Part shown: positions 8,235 through 15,347 of the stretch, in pieces
Numbering within the stretch: position 1 is the first letter of the stretch
How the letters are laid out: each line of letters opens with the position of its first letter
IMG/VR virus record: IMGVR_UViG_3300048011_001019
Location: 1 to 40,740 of that record
Length of the DNA: 40,740 bases
Strand: one strand, 5' to 3'
Source: a virus
Program-made: the position numbers and the translations under genes
Notes under the pieces: model-generated
Seen by the model: only the letters and a program-made list of their open reading frames with translations
What the model was told of the DNA's origin: nothing
Databases searched by the model: none

Positions 8235-8470
8235 CCTCTATATGCACGTTTTTTTAATTTTATTGAAAAACTTCCAGGATTATGAGGCGTCTGTGTACAT
8301 TCTCTCACACGAGGATGATTGTATGCCCAAACAGCTATTTCCTGCATCATGGCACCCTGTCCTGTGATCACATGACATTTCTTATGGCCTCGAAGGTAGG
8401 CTTCTTCTACTTGTTGATTAAAATGACGCCAGCCACTTTGGATGTGCAATCCGTGTAGATCAATCCGCAT
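8231..8470 (-). CDS. Stand-alone Smr domain protein
   Basis: A 79-residue protein that is essentially one Smr domain: DLHGL at residues 4-8, then CHVITGQGAMMQEIAVWAYN and a final SFSIKLKKR strand. Smr domains occur at the C-terminus of MutS2 and in small proteins, and several have nicking or RNA-cleaving activity. The usual GG-x-G before the last strand is reduced to NPGSF, so activity is uncertain. It overlaps the upstream gene by 11 bases. A role in recombination, branched DNA or RNA cleavage is inferred. Confidence 0.75.
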   Translation of the reverse strand: MRIDLHGLHIQSGWRHFNQQVEEAYLRGHKKCHVITGQGAMMQEIAVWAYNHPRVRECTQTPHNPGSFSIKLKKRAYRG

Positions 8471-8846
8471 CCTTCTTTTGCCTTGTCATTGCTTTTGTAA
8501 GACCGTACTTGCGCAAGTCTCCACTAAACAGTGTAAGCTCAACTGCCTTTTTTTCATCAGTGACTGTTATACTTCGATTGCTCAAATAGTAAGGACAATT
8601 GATAAACTGATCTAAAAATATAATTACTTGTGTGGTCATGGGCATATCAAGGGGATAAGGAATATCATAAGTTGATAAGCCTATTTTAGTTAATACATCC
8701 ATTCCGTCATCAGTGAGTCGTAGTCCGCCAATTTCTTTGTCTCGAGTGTTGTACCACCACATAGGAATCATAGCTTTGACATTTTGTTCGCTGGCAGATT
8801 GTCCTAGTTGTTTGAGGAATATTTTTGTATAAACTGTTTTATTCAT
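8460..8846 (-). CDS. Conserved T4-like phage protein of unknown function
   Basis: A 128-residue protein. The middle reads GGLRLTDDGMDVLTKIGLSTY and the C-terminus ELTLFSGDLRKYGLTKAM, split from a segment SPYYL-like PYYLSNRSITV. These are recurrent blocks in T4-like marine phage proteins of similar size. It overlaps both neighbours by 8 to 11 bases. I know of no assigned function. Confidence 0.75.
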   Translation of the reverse strand: MNKTVYTKIFLKQLGQSASEQNVKAMIPMWWYNTRDKEIGGLRLTDDGMDVLTKIGLSTYDIPYPLDMPMTTQVIIFLDQFINCPYYLSNRSITVTDEKKAVELTLFSGDLRKYGLTKAMTRQKKDAD

Positions 8847-9129
8847 TGTCTAGCTGTTCGCCGTCAGTGAGTTTGTATACACTGAATTCATCTGTTTTAA
8901 ACATTTGATTGAGTTTCTTTGCAAGATTGTGCGCATGTCCTGGATTTGAAAAACTTGTTTTTTTATATTTTGGACCTGGGTAATTGGTAACACTATTTTG
9001 ACTTTTTAGATTAAACGGACGATGCTGATAAAACACTGCCCAGATAGCTTCTGCTTCTAGGACTTGTTCGCTTTTGTATGTCTTTCTATCAACAAACTCG
9101 CAAAGGATCTTTGGCTTAGGTCTACTCAT
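8839..9129 (-). CDS. Conserved T4-like phage protein of unknown function
   Basis: About 96 residues starting MSRPKPKILCEFVDRKTYKS. The ATG at 9129 is preferred because GAGGA lies 8 bases upstream; an in-frame ATG at 9135 and a TTG at 9144 are poorer. The segments EAEAIWAVFYQHRPFNL and SFSNPGHAHNLAKKLNQMF recur in marine T4-like phages. It is basic near the N-terminus. A candidate late-type promoter lies 30 bases upstream. Function is unknown. Confidence 0.75.
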   Translation of the reverse strand: MSRPKPKILCEFVDRKTYKSEQVLEAEAIWAVFYQHRPFNLKSQNSVTNYPGPKYKKTSFSNPGHAHNLAKKLNQMFKTDEFSVYKLTDGEQLDNE

Positions 9130-9157
9130 ATGCATATTCCTCAAGTTATATACGCAT

Positions 9158-9167
9158 ATTATTTATC
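9158..9167 (-). promoter_or_regulatory. Possible late promoter
   Basis: GATAAATAAT on the minus strand in a 50-base intergenic gap, upstream of the gene starting at 9129. The core fits the T4-type late element, but the region is AT-rich and the match could be chance. Confidence 0.4.
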
Positions 9168-9181
9168 CTTTTTTTCGACAG

Positions 9182-9427
9182 TTATTGCCAGTCGCCGCCA
9201 GATCCTATCTGAACTTGTATAACATCATTGTTACTGCCGCCACTGTTTTCTTTGATATACTTTTCCATATCTCCATTAAGGCGTGCCAAAACAATGCCCA
9301 ATGTATAAGACAGTGCTTTGGCTTGATCAATGGGCAAACGTAGTTCGGGGCTGCGTGAGTTATCAGCACTCTGCACTTGTTTGATAAACTGCTGCAACGG
9401 AACAGTATTAATCGGCTCTGTTGACAT
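9182..9427 (-). CDS. Small conserved phage protein
   Basis: An 81-residue protein starting MSTEPINTVPLQQFIKQVQS and ending in a Gly/Asp-rich tail. The centre (LPIDQAKALSYTLGIVLARL) looks like one amphipathic helix. It overlaps the upstream gene by 20 bases. No motif or function is recognised. Confidence 0.7.
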   Translation of the reverse strand: MSTEPINTVPLQQFIKQVQSADNSRSPELRLPIDQAKALSYTLGIVLARLNGDMEKYIKENSGGSNNDVIQVQIGSGGDWQ

Positions 9428-9881
9428 TGCTCAAAGCCATTTTCATTTCTAGTTCAGTTTTGTATGGGCCCATGTATTCATTTCTTTCAACTGTAATCAG
9501 TTTAGGACAGAAGCTCTTAAGCCAATTTACATTAAACTTTACAAGATAGTATCCTGCACAGTATACGCTTTTGGACTTTTCGCTTTTTGTAAACAGTGGC
9601 AATTTACGTTTTATATCAAACATACTGTTGTACGGAGTTGCCCGAGTAGGAAATCCATGTACACTTAAATCATGTTCCACAGTATCAACTGTGATCTTTG
9701 CTGTGAGAAAGTCTTTGCCAAATGTATTAGCAACTTCTTTTTCTGTGTTGTAAAACTGTACTTCGCCTTGTTTGCTGTAAACAAAACTATCATTGTCTTT
9801 GGTAAGAGTTCCTACTCTTACTCCTTGTTCTTCTACAATCCAAAATTTATTTTCTAGTACCGGTGTTGCTTTAATAGTCAT
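9408..9881 (-). CDS. Conserved T4-like phage protein of unknown function
   Basis: A 157-residue protein with a beta-rich N-terminus and a distinctive block KLPLFTKSEKSKSVYCAGYY followed by KFNVNWLKSFCPKLIT. Similar blocks occur in T4-like marine phages next to replication genes. It overlaps the upstream 5' nuclease gene by 4 bases, so the two are likely translationally coupled. Function is unknown. Confidence 0.75.
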   Translation of the reverse strand: MTIKATPVLENKFWIVEEQGVRVGTLTKDNDSFVYSKQGEVQFYNTEKEVANTFGKDFLTAKITVDTVEHDLSVHGFPTRATPYNSMFDIKRKLPLFTKSEKSKSVYCAGYYLVKFNVNWLKSFCPKLITVERNEYMGPYKTELEMKMALSNVNRAD

Positions 9882-10858
9882 GCTTTATACCTTGCTTGTA
9901 ATGGCTCTGCAAAACTTGCTGCTTGATCTGCCACACGCTGCAAGTCCCAACGTGCACAAAACTTCATAAGACGCATGCCCACTTGACTGATGTTTTTGCT
10001 TTCTGCAGAGTCGATTGTATTGTTGATTTCTTGTCTAATGTCTTCGGGCTGTGCTGTAAGATCGCACAATGTAACATTGCGTGTGTAATCATCCAGCACA
10101 CGGTGCTCTTCACCGTTGTGATCAGTCCAACGCTGTAGCATCATGTTGTTCCAGTTGTAGCCTTTTGTAGTCTTATCTTCAAATGCTTCAATTAGTCCAA
10201 CTTTGTTTTTTGTGCCTTTTTTTCTAACACCTGGATAGGCGCTAAACACATTGTCACTAGTGTCTCCACGCATGCATTTTTCAAACAGCATGAATTCAGG
10301 CTCCGGAGCAGGCTTTGCCTCTCCTGTCTTCTTATCCAGCACGGGCTGTCCTTTGTCATCAAAATATCCTTCATGAGTAATTGTAGTATTACTTACCCCA
10401 TTGTACTGACGTACATTAGGAGCGATAAGTTGTGCAAAGTCGCCGTCTGTACTGATAATAACATGATCGTCGTCAGGGTGTGCTTGCACCCAGCCTGCAA
10501 TCAAATCATCTGCTTCTAGCACAGGATTTTGAAGTACAGTGCAGTTGGTCTTTTCAGTAACAAAGTCTTTGAACTCATCAAAAATTTCCCAAAACACTTT
10601 GTCTTCTTCCATCTCACGTGGGCTCATAGCATCACGATGTTCTTTGCGGTTGCGCTTGTAGGGCTCATAAAAGTCCTTGCGCCAGCTGCGTCCTTCCAAG
10701 CAAAACACTACGTGAGTGCCGTTGAAGTCTTGCCATGCCTTTTTAATGCTGTTGAGTGTAATATGCATTGCCATGCCAACTTTTGTATCAATATCGCCAC
10801 GTACTACGTGACGTGCTCTAAAGAAAGTGTTAGCAGTGTCAATAAGAATATAAGTCAT
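9878..10858 (-). CDS. 5'-3' nuclease, T4 RNase H / FEN-like
   Basis: A 326-residue nuclease. The N-terminus ILIDTANTFFRAR carries the first metal-binding Asp. EGRSWRKDFYEPYKRNRKE is the conserved arch/helix segment, LEADDLIAGW and STDGDFAQLI carry the other acidic residues, and a helix-hairpin-helix-like segment (GVRKKGTKNKVGLIEAFE) follows. In T4 the homologue removes RNA primers during lagging-strand synthesis. Length is close to T4 RNase H (305). It has its own strong promoter. FEN-type exonuclease is the other name for the same activity. Confidence 0.9.
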   Translation of the reverse strand: MTYILIDTANTFFRARHVVRGDIDTKVGMAMHITLNSIKKAWQDFNGTHVVFCLEGRSWRKDFYEPYKRNRKEHRDAMSPREMEEDKVFWEIFDEFKDFVTEKTNCTVLQNPVLEADDLIAGWVQAHPDDDHVIISTDGDFAQLIAPNVRQYNGVSNTTITHEGYFDDKGQPVLDKKTGEAKPAPEPEFMLFEKCMRGDTSDNVFSAYPGVRKKGTKNKVGLIEAFEDKTTKGYNWNNMMLQRWTDHNGEEHRVLDDYTRNVTLCDLTAQPEDIRQEINNTIDSAESKNISQVGMRLMKFCARWDLQRVADQAASFAEPLQARYKA

Positions 10859-10885
10859 TTTAGTGCCTTTTGTTAGTTTCAGTTA

Positions 10886-10914
10886 ACTATACTACAGATC
10901 GCAACAGATGTCAA
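10886..10914 (-). promoter_or_regulatory. Sigma70-like promoter for the 5' nuclease gene
   Basis: TTGACA (10914-10909), a 17-base spacer and TATAGT (10891-10886) on the minus strand. The -35 box shares TGA with the stop codon at 10911-10913. Confidence 0.85.
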
Positions 10915-11357
10915 GAGACTTCGCTGCGACCTTTGTCAAGTGGGACTACATTAATATATCCTGCACCACGATCTGTATCCATGCCTTCTTCTGCTAGCAT
11001 ATTATACACAATATCACGGAACCATCTGTCCACCACTTCTTCTTGAGGATCAGCTTCTTCACCGTATCCATTTTTAATAAGTTCTTTGATAAACAAGTCG
11101 TTCCAGTCTAGCTCGAAGAATCCATTGCGAATGTTTTCTTCGTTGACTTGCATATCAAGAACGTTAACCCAAGGTTCTCCTTTGCGTGTAGCATATTCCT
11201 TGGGGTCTTTCTTTTCGAGAAGTTTCATTTCTTCTTCTTCTAACCGTTTGCGTTCTTCTTCTGCTTCGGATTTGATACGTGCTTCTTCAGCTGCCAGTGC
11301 TTCTTCTCGAGCAGTAATACCTGTTAGGTCTCTTACTTTTTTACTCCACCAACCCAC
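10911..11357 (-). CDS. Conserved phage protein with charged coiled-coil N-terminus
   Basis: A 148-residue protein from a GTG start at 11357, chosen because GGAGG lies 6 bases upstream. Residues 15-50 form a strongly charged helix (EEALAAEEARIKSEAEEERK). The C-terminal part holds a globular segment, FFELDWNDLFIKELIKNGY and VVDRWFRDIVYNML, that recurs in T4-like marine phages. The GTG overlaps the stop of the upstream gene by one base. Function is unknown. Confidence 0.75.
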   Translation of the reverse strand: MGWWSKKVRDLTGITAREEALAAEEARIKSEAEEERKRLEEEEMKLLEKKDPKEYATRKGEPWVNVLDMQVNEENIRNGFFELDWNDLFIKELIKNGYGEEADPQEEVVDRWFRDIVYNMLAEEGMDTDRGAGYINVVPLDKGRSEVS

Positions 11358-11563
11358 TATGTATCCTCCTTCATATACGCTACATGTTGTGTAATTTCTG
11401 TTACTTCGATGTATTTAGGTTCTGCATACGTAGAAGTGCCTTGTACATTTACACGAGCGTAAACGTCATGCTGTTGCAGCGCCCTCCAAGTTTTATTGAG
11501 CGCTGTTATATCTTTTTCAAACTGTTTTACAAGATCTGTTACTTTTGGATCTTTCATTGCCAT
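11357..11563 (-). CDS. Small conserved phage protein
   Basis: About 68 residues, MAMKDPKVTDLVKQFEKD at the start. The ATG at 11563 has AAGGA four bases upstream. An ATG at 11578 lacks a ribosome binding site, and one at 11557 would give an ATGA overlap with metK. It has a helical N-terminus and a strand-rich C-terminus. No function is recognised. Confidence 0.65.
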   Translation of the reverse strand: MAMKDPKVTDLVKQFEKDITALNKTWRALQQHDVYARVNVQGTSTYAEPKYIEVTEITQHVAYMKEDT

Positions 11564-12636
11564 CCAATCCTTTCCCATGGTACATCTTTGTTGCCAAAGT
11601 GACCGTATGTGCAGTTAGCACTATAATTAGTATAGTTGAATAAATCAAATCTGTCAATGATGCCTTTTGGTGTTAGATCAATGTTATCCCGAATAAAACG
11701 CTCGATTGAACGATTATGTCCGTTTGAGTCTACATAGATACTAGTAGGCTCTTTAACACCAATGGCATAGCTTAACTGGATCTGACACCAGTCGGCCATA
11801 TCGTCTGCTACTACATTCTTAGCAAGCCATCGCGCCATGTACGCAGCACTTCGGTCCACTTTAGTAGGGTCCTTACCGCTAAACGCTCCGCCGCCGTGGG
11901 GGGCAAATCCGCCATACGTGTCAACAATAATCTTTCTTCCGGTAACGCCAGCATCCCCGTCAGGGCCACCAATAACGAAGTTGCCAGTAGGGTTAAGATG
12001 CCATACAGTGTTTTCATCGACTAAATCTCCTAATACTTGCTTTGCAACATCCTTTGAAATTTTTATTGCAGTGCTGTTTTTGCCTTCTTCGTGCTGTGTA
12101 CTGATTACAACTTGATCAATACGCTTTACACGGCCGCCTTCGTATTCGACACTAACTTGTGACTTTGCATCTGGCAATAGTGTGATGCCACGCTGTGCTT
12201 TTAGTTCTTTGAGTATTTCGTGTGCATAATAGATAGGTGCTGGAAGATATGCGTCATTGTCGTTACATGCGTAACCAAACATAATGCCTTGATCGCCTGC
12301 ACCAAAGTCATCTGTGCCCAGCGCAATGTCAGCACTCTGCGAATGGATTTCATTGTAGATGTTTAGTTTATCCCAATGAAACCCCGCTTGTTCATATCCG
12401 ATCTCACGAACTTTATTGCGTACAATTTCTTTTACTTCTTCTTTGCCTACATTAAAGTTTTTAACTTCGCCTGCCAATGTTACGTGATTGGTAGTTACAA
12501 GTGTTTCAACAGCAACGCGAGTTGTAGTATCGCCCGCCTTTAATCCAGCATCAACGAGCGCATCAGAGATTTGATCTGCTACTTTGTCCGGATGTCCATC
12601 ACTAACACTTTCGCTGGTAAAAATATAGTTGTTCAA
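11554..12636 (-). CDS. metK: S-adenosylmethionine synthetase
   Basis: A 360-residue MetK (bacterial enzymes are about 384). It makes SAM from ATP and methionine. Visible signatures are SESVSDGHPDKVADQISDAL at the N-terminus, GAGDQGIMFGYA near 120, DGDAGVTGRKIIVDTYGG near 230 and GGGAFSGKDPTKVDRSAAY near 250. The start is TTG at 12636, with AAGGA seven bases upstream, and overlaps the stop of a 30-codon ORF. It follows queE and folE on the same transcript. QueE needs SAM, and three more radical SAM enzymes lie in the window, which suggests that it maintains SAM supply during infection. It may also counter host SAM depletion; that is inference. Confidence 0.95.
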   Translation of the reverse strand: MNNYIFTSESVSDGHPDKVADQISDALVDAGLKAGDTTTRVAVETLVTTNHVTLAGEVKNFNVGKEEVKEIVRNKVREIGYEQAGFHWDKLNIYNEIHSQSADIALGTDDFGAGDQGIMFGYACNDNDAYLPAPIYYAHEILKELKAQRGITLLPDAKSQVSVEYEGGRVKRIDQVVISTQHEEGKNSTAIKISKDVAKQVLGDLVDENTVWHLNPTGNFVIGGPDGDAGVTGRKIIVDTYGGFAPHGGGAFSGKDPTKVDRSAAYMARWLAKNVVADDMADWCQIQLSYAIGVKEPTSIYVDSNGHNRSIERFIRDNIDLTPKGIIDRFDLFNYTNYSANCTYGHFGNKDVPWERIGWQ

Positions 12637-12725
12637 ATCTGTTTCCTTATTTTATCATATTGTTCTTCAGTAATCTTCTTGCCTTGTAGGATTTCCAATT
12701 CTTCCTTGTTAAGTCCCCCAGGCAT
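12633..12725 (-). CDS. Possible 30-residue micro-protein between queE and metK
   Basis: The reading frame encodes MPGGLNKEELEILQGKKITE and then EQYDKIRKQI. It overlaps the end of queE by 17 bases, and its TGA overlaps the TTG of metK. The pattern of a short helix, GKKITEEQYDKIR, resembles SHOCT-type C-terminal segments. It could be a coupling peptide that lets ribosomes reach metK. Its own ribosome binding site is weak. Confidence 0.4.
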   Translation of the reverse strand: MPGGLNKEELEILQGKKITEEQYDKIRKQI

Positions 12726-13605
12726 TTCCGAATAAGCTGATGTGTAGTCTTGGGCTAAATCGCCATCCTCGTGCCATACAGAGTTCTGCGACTTCTTGAA
12801 CATTGAGGGTATATTCTTCACTGCGTCCGCCCATTGGCATAAGATATACTGGACATTCCAGCCCGGCATCCCTGTACTGCTGAACAGCCCGAGCAACTTC
12901 GTCAACGTCAGCTCTATCAGCAACAACAAACTTGAAGTAAATGTCGCTACCATCAACAAGGCTATACTCACGAGCAACATCAGGCTTAATAGCATCATCC
13001 CAAGACTCGCCGCTAACGGATAGCTTCGGTGAGCAACTAAAAGTAACCTGAATTCGTCCAGTGCTGTTGAGATAGTTGTAGAATTCATCGTGTAGATGCT
13101 GTGTAGTGTTGGTTTCGATTGTGACATTTTTTAAATCCGCCATTTTAGGATGTTCAAATAGTTCGACATACAGTCGTTGCCAAGCAAGCAGTGGTTCGCC
13201 GCCAGTTAGGATAAGGTGAACATCTTGCCCATTATCCATAGTCCACTTGCCCTCTGGAAGCAAACTCAGCAAATGATCTACTACTTCGTCAACTTCTTTG
13301 AGCATATTAAAGTGCTTGAACTCAGGATAGATACTTGCATATGTATCGCAGCCTGTGTGTACAATAGGCAAGTCAGTGAACTTCTCAGTTGTTTCGTGTA
13401 CGCCTGCATCCAGCAGTGCTTTTACTTCTGCATTGTAGCGTTCGCCACGAGCATGTTGCTCCCAACGATCGCCAACACTTTTGTCAACACCAAAATTCAT
13501 GCAACGAAAGTTACAACCAAATGTACGTAGGAATACACTGGGTACTCCTACAAACTTGCCTTCGCCTTGTACACTGTAAAACGCTTCTGAATATCTCAGT
13601 TTCAT
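12709..13605 (-). CDS. queE: 7-carboxy-7-deazaguanine synthase, radical SAM
   Basis: A 298-residue QueE, which converts 6-carboxy-tetrahydropterin to 7-carboxy-7-deazaguanine. FYSVQGEGKFVGVPSVFLR at the N-terminus is the QueE signature, followed by FGCNFRC (C31, C35). LTGGEPLL near 134 is the SAM-binding block. The usual third cluster Cys is displaced: the next candidate is C86 in HTGCDTYA, giving C-x3-C-x50-C. The insertion (38-82) is longer than the loop known in bacterial QueE. It starts 4 bases inside the end of folE, so the two are coupled. Length is larger than bacterial QueE (about 210-250) because of the insertion. Confidence 0.9.
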   Translation of the reverse strand: MKLRYSEAFYSVQGEGKFVGVPSVFLRTFGCNFRCMNFGVDKSVGDRWEQHARGERYNAEVKALLDAGVHETTEKFTDLPIVHTGCDTYASIYPEFKHFNMLKEVDEVVDHLLSLLPEGKWTMDNGQDVHLILTGGEPLLAWQRLYVELFEHPKMADLKNVTIETNTTQHLHDEFYNYLNSTGRIQVTFSCSPKLSVSGESWDDAIKPDVAREYSLVDGSDIYFKFVVADRADVDEVARAVQQYRDAGLECPVYLMPMGGRSEEYTLNVQEVAELCMARGWRFSPRLHISLFGNAWGT

Positions 13606-14291
13606 CTTGGTGCAAACTCCTGCTGTAGTTTAATGTTGTCAAAGAACTCTTTCTTAACACCAGGATCTGTTTTAAACACACCTTCTAGTACAGTTGTTTG
13701 TGTAAGACTGCTATGTGCCATAATGCCGCGATTCTCACAGCAACCGTGTACAGCCTGAATATAACATGCAACATCTTTAGAACCTGTTGCACCCTTGATC
13801 TCACGTGCAATATCCATAGCAAGTTCTTCTTGCAGTGTACCACGTCTAGCACACCACTGCGCAATGCGTGTGTACTTGCTTAGTCCAATAAGTTTGTCTG
13901 CGGCAATAATACCAATGTATGCAACACCTTTAACTGGTTGGTGGTGATGCGAACACACACTTGTTAGTTCACTGCGTACAACCAACATGCCATCATATCC
14001 ATCTTTGGGATCATTTGGAAATGCTGTTGCATTAGGCATAGGATCGTAGCGTCCTGCCATAAGTTCGTTAACATACATCTTTGCAAGTCGACGACCTGTG
14101 TCCATGCTGTTCGGATCTTCGTCTCTGTCAATTACAAGACTGTCTAAGATGCCTTCAAACTTAACAGTTAGTTCTTCAATAAGTTCTTGTTTATCGCCAG
14201 GTTGTAGCCACTGTGCAATATTGTCGCCTGCCCAGTAGCGGCCATTGTCGTTTCGAATACGACGGGCAATTTCTTGTGATTTGTTTGTCAT
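13602..14291 (-). CDS. folE: GTP cyclohydrolase I
   Basis: A 229-residue FolE, which converts GTP to 7,8-dihydroneopterin triphosphate, the first step of both folate and 7-deazaguanine synthesis. The zinc site is visible: C113 in SVCSHHHQPVKG with H115/H116, and C184 or C185 in VHGCCENRGI. GLSKYTRIAQWCARR matches the conserved helix. It overlaps queE by 4 bases, which ties it to 7-deazaguanine rather than folate. Its promoter carries a palindrome over the -10 box. Confidence 0.95.
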   Translation of the reverse strand: MTNKSQEIARRIRNDNGRYWAGDNIAQWLQPGDKQELIEELTVKFEGILDSLVIDRDEDPNSMDTGRRLAKMYVNELMAGRYDPMPNATAFPNDPKDGYDGMLVVRSELTSVCSHHHQPVKGVAYIGIIAADKLIGLSKYTRIAQWCARRGTLQEELAMDIAREIKGATGSKDVACYIQAVHGCCENRGIMAHSSLTQTTVLEGVFKTDPGVKKEFFDNIKLQQEFAPR

Positions 14292-14328
14292 TCTATTCTC
14301 CGAGTTATAGACGTGGATGTCATAAAAA

Positions 14329-14357
14329 ATGGTACAACATTAATTACATTGTACCAT
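14329..14357. repeat. Palindrome over the folE promoter
   Basis: ATGGTACAA (14329-14337) and TTGTACCAT (14349-14357) form a perfect 9-bp inverted repeat with an 11-base spacer. It covers the -10 box and the likely start site of the folE promoter. On the minus strand it is followed by six T residues. It can therefore be an operator or, for read-through RNA, a weak terminator. Confidence 0.7.
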
Positions 14358-14376
14358 GTATTTAGGTTTTTGTCAA
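14348..14376 (-). promoter_or_regulatory. Sigma70-like promoter for folE-queE-metK
   Basis: TTGACA (14376-14371), a 17-base spacer and TACAAT (14353-14348) on the minus strand. The -35 box shares TGA with the stop codon at 14373-14375. A CTAAATAC late-type octamer sits in the spacer (14358-14365). Confidence 0.8.
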
Positions 14377-14576
14377 GTGTTAAAATATTTTTTTGCCATT
14401 TCGAGCATGTCATCATATTCTGCAATCTGCTTGACTTCAATTTCGATTGCTTCAATAATGTCCGAATGCTCACCGATACCTGCAGGGTTATGCAAGTATA
14501 CTTCCACGTTTGCCACGTGTTTGTCAATGTGTCCTTTGGCGTGGGACACAAATGCCTTTAATAGTTGTTCACGCAT
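14373..14576 (-). CDS. Small conserved T4-like phage protein
   Basis: A 67-residue protein, MREQLLKAFVSHAKGHIDKH at the start, then GIGEHSDIIEAIEIEVKQIA and a short C-terminal helix. This pattern recurs in T4-like marine phages. It overlaps the upstream gene by 8 bases. It looks mostly helical. Function is unknown. Confidence 0.75.
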   Translation of the reverse strand: MREQLLKAFVSHAKGHIDKHVANVEVYLHNPAGIGEHSDIIEAIEIEVKQIAEYDDMLEMAKKYFNT

Positions 14577-14811
14577 TTATTTCTCCTTTTAATGCTTTGA
14601 ATGTTTTTGTCTTTTCTCGTTCTCTCACAAACTCTTGTTCGCCTGCATATGTACTACATTTATCAAGGGTGTCTTCGATATGCCACAACAACTGATATAG
14701 GTCTTGTTTGCAGCCCCAAGTAACAAATCCATCCATTCTTGGATCACTTTCGGCATAACCTATTTTATCAATGCTGTTCTTGATATCGCTTACGCTCCAG
14801 TCAATGATCAT
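14569..14811 (-). CDS. Small conserved phage protein
   Basis: About 80 residues starting MIIDWSVSDIKNSIDKIGYA. The ATG at 14811 overlaps the stop of the upstream phosphoribosyltransferase as ATGA, which is the usual junction here; an ATG at 14826 lies deeper inside that gene. The segment YQLLWHIEDTLDKCSTYAGE looks helical. No function is recognised. Confidence 0.7.
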   Translation of the reverse strand: MIIDWSVSDIKNSIDKIGYAESDPRMDGFVTWGCKQDLYQLLWHIEDTLDKCSTYAGEQEFVREREKTKTFKALKGEINA

Positions 14812-15347
14812 GTATCGTATTCCCATGGGTATACTAGCCAGGTGTTTTCTTCTGACTTGTTTACCTCATGCCACCAATAGTTGACATCAGGAAACCGACT
14901 ACTAAAGTTTTCGGTCATAGTTGCAAATCTCACATTACCGCCCCATACTGTATCCCAATTTGGGTTATGAGGAAGACAACCGCTCTGCCAATCTTGCTTG
15001 ATCCAGTTGAATGTAGCACCAGTATCATTAATGTCGTCTACAATAAGAATGTTTTTCTTTTCAAACACACTGCTGGTATTATAATCATTGTCTTCAATAT
15101 ATCCAAATGCATCTTCGGCCATCCAGCAGTTGGTTTCGCATTCTTCACCAGGTTTGCCGTCTCGCAGTTTTACTTTGAGCGTTTCCATACGGCAATCCAA
15201 CAAGTTGCTGATGCGTAATGCCAACGGCAGCCCGCCACGTGTAATGCCTACAACATAATCTGGTCGCCAGTTGTCCTTGTACATTTGCAGTGCAATATGT
15301 GTTGCAGCATCATGTACATCATTGTATGTGTAATAGTGCTTCTTCAT
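14808..15347 (-). CDS. Phosphoribosyltransferase, purine type
   Basis: A 179-residue PRTase. The PRPP-binding signature NILIVDDINDTGATF lies near residue 100, and the substrate-loop start DYVVGITRGGLPLALRI near 32. The C-terminus TWLVYPWEYDT resembles that of xanthine/hypoxanthine PRTases. It would join a purine base or related base to PRPP. Neighbouring 7-deazaguanine genes make a deazapurine substrate conceivable, but this is inference. The ATG at 15347 has AGGAAAG upstream and overlaps the preceding gene by 29 bases. Confidence 0.8.
   Translation of the reverse strand: MKKHYYTYNDVHDAATHIALQMYKDNWRPDYVVGITRGGLPLALRISNLLDCRMETLKVKLRDGKPGEECETNCWMAEDAFGYIEDNDYNTSSVFEKKNILIVDDINDTGATFNWIKQDWQSGCLPHNPNWDTVWGGNVRFATMTENFSSRFPDVNYWWHEVNKSEENTWLVYPWEYDT

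Noticed and set aside
11409-11420. A CTAAATAC late-type octamer in the 11357-11563 gene
   Set aside because: It lies within coding sequence and the following gene has a normal ribosome binding site but no other late features. Such octamers occur by chance in this AT-rich sequence.
12633-13127. A 164-codon frame overlapping most of the QueE gene on the same strand
   Set aside because: QueE motifs are in the other frame. Only the last 30 codons, past the end of queE, look coding, and they are listed as a micro-ORF.
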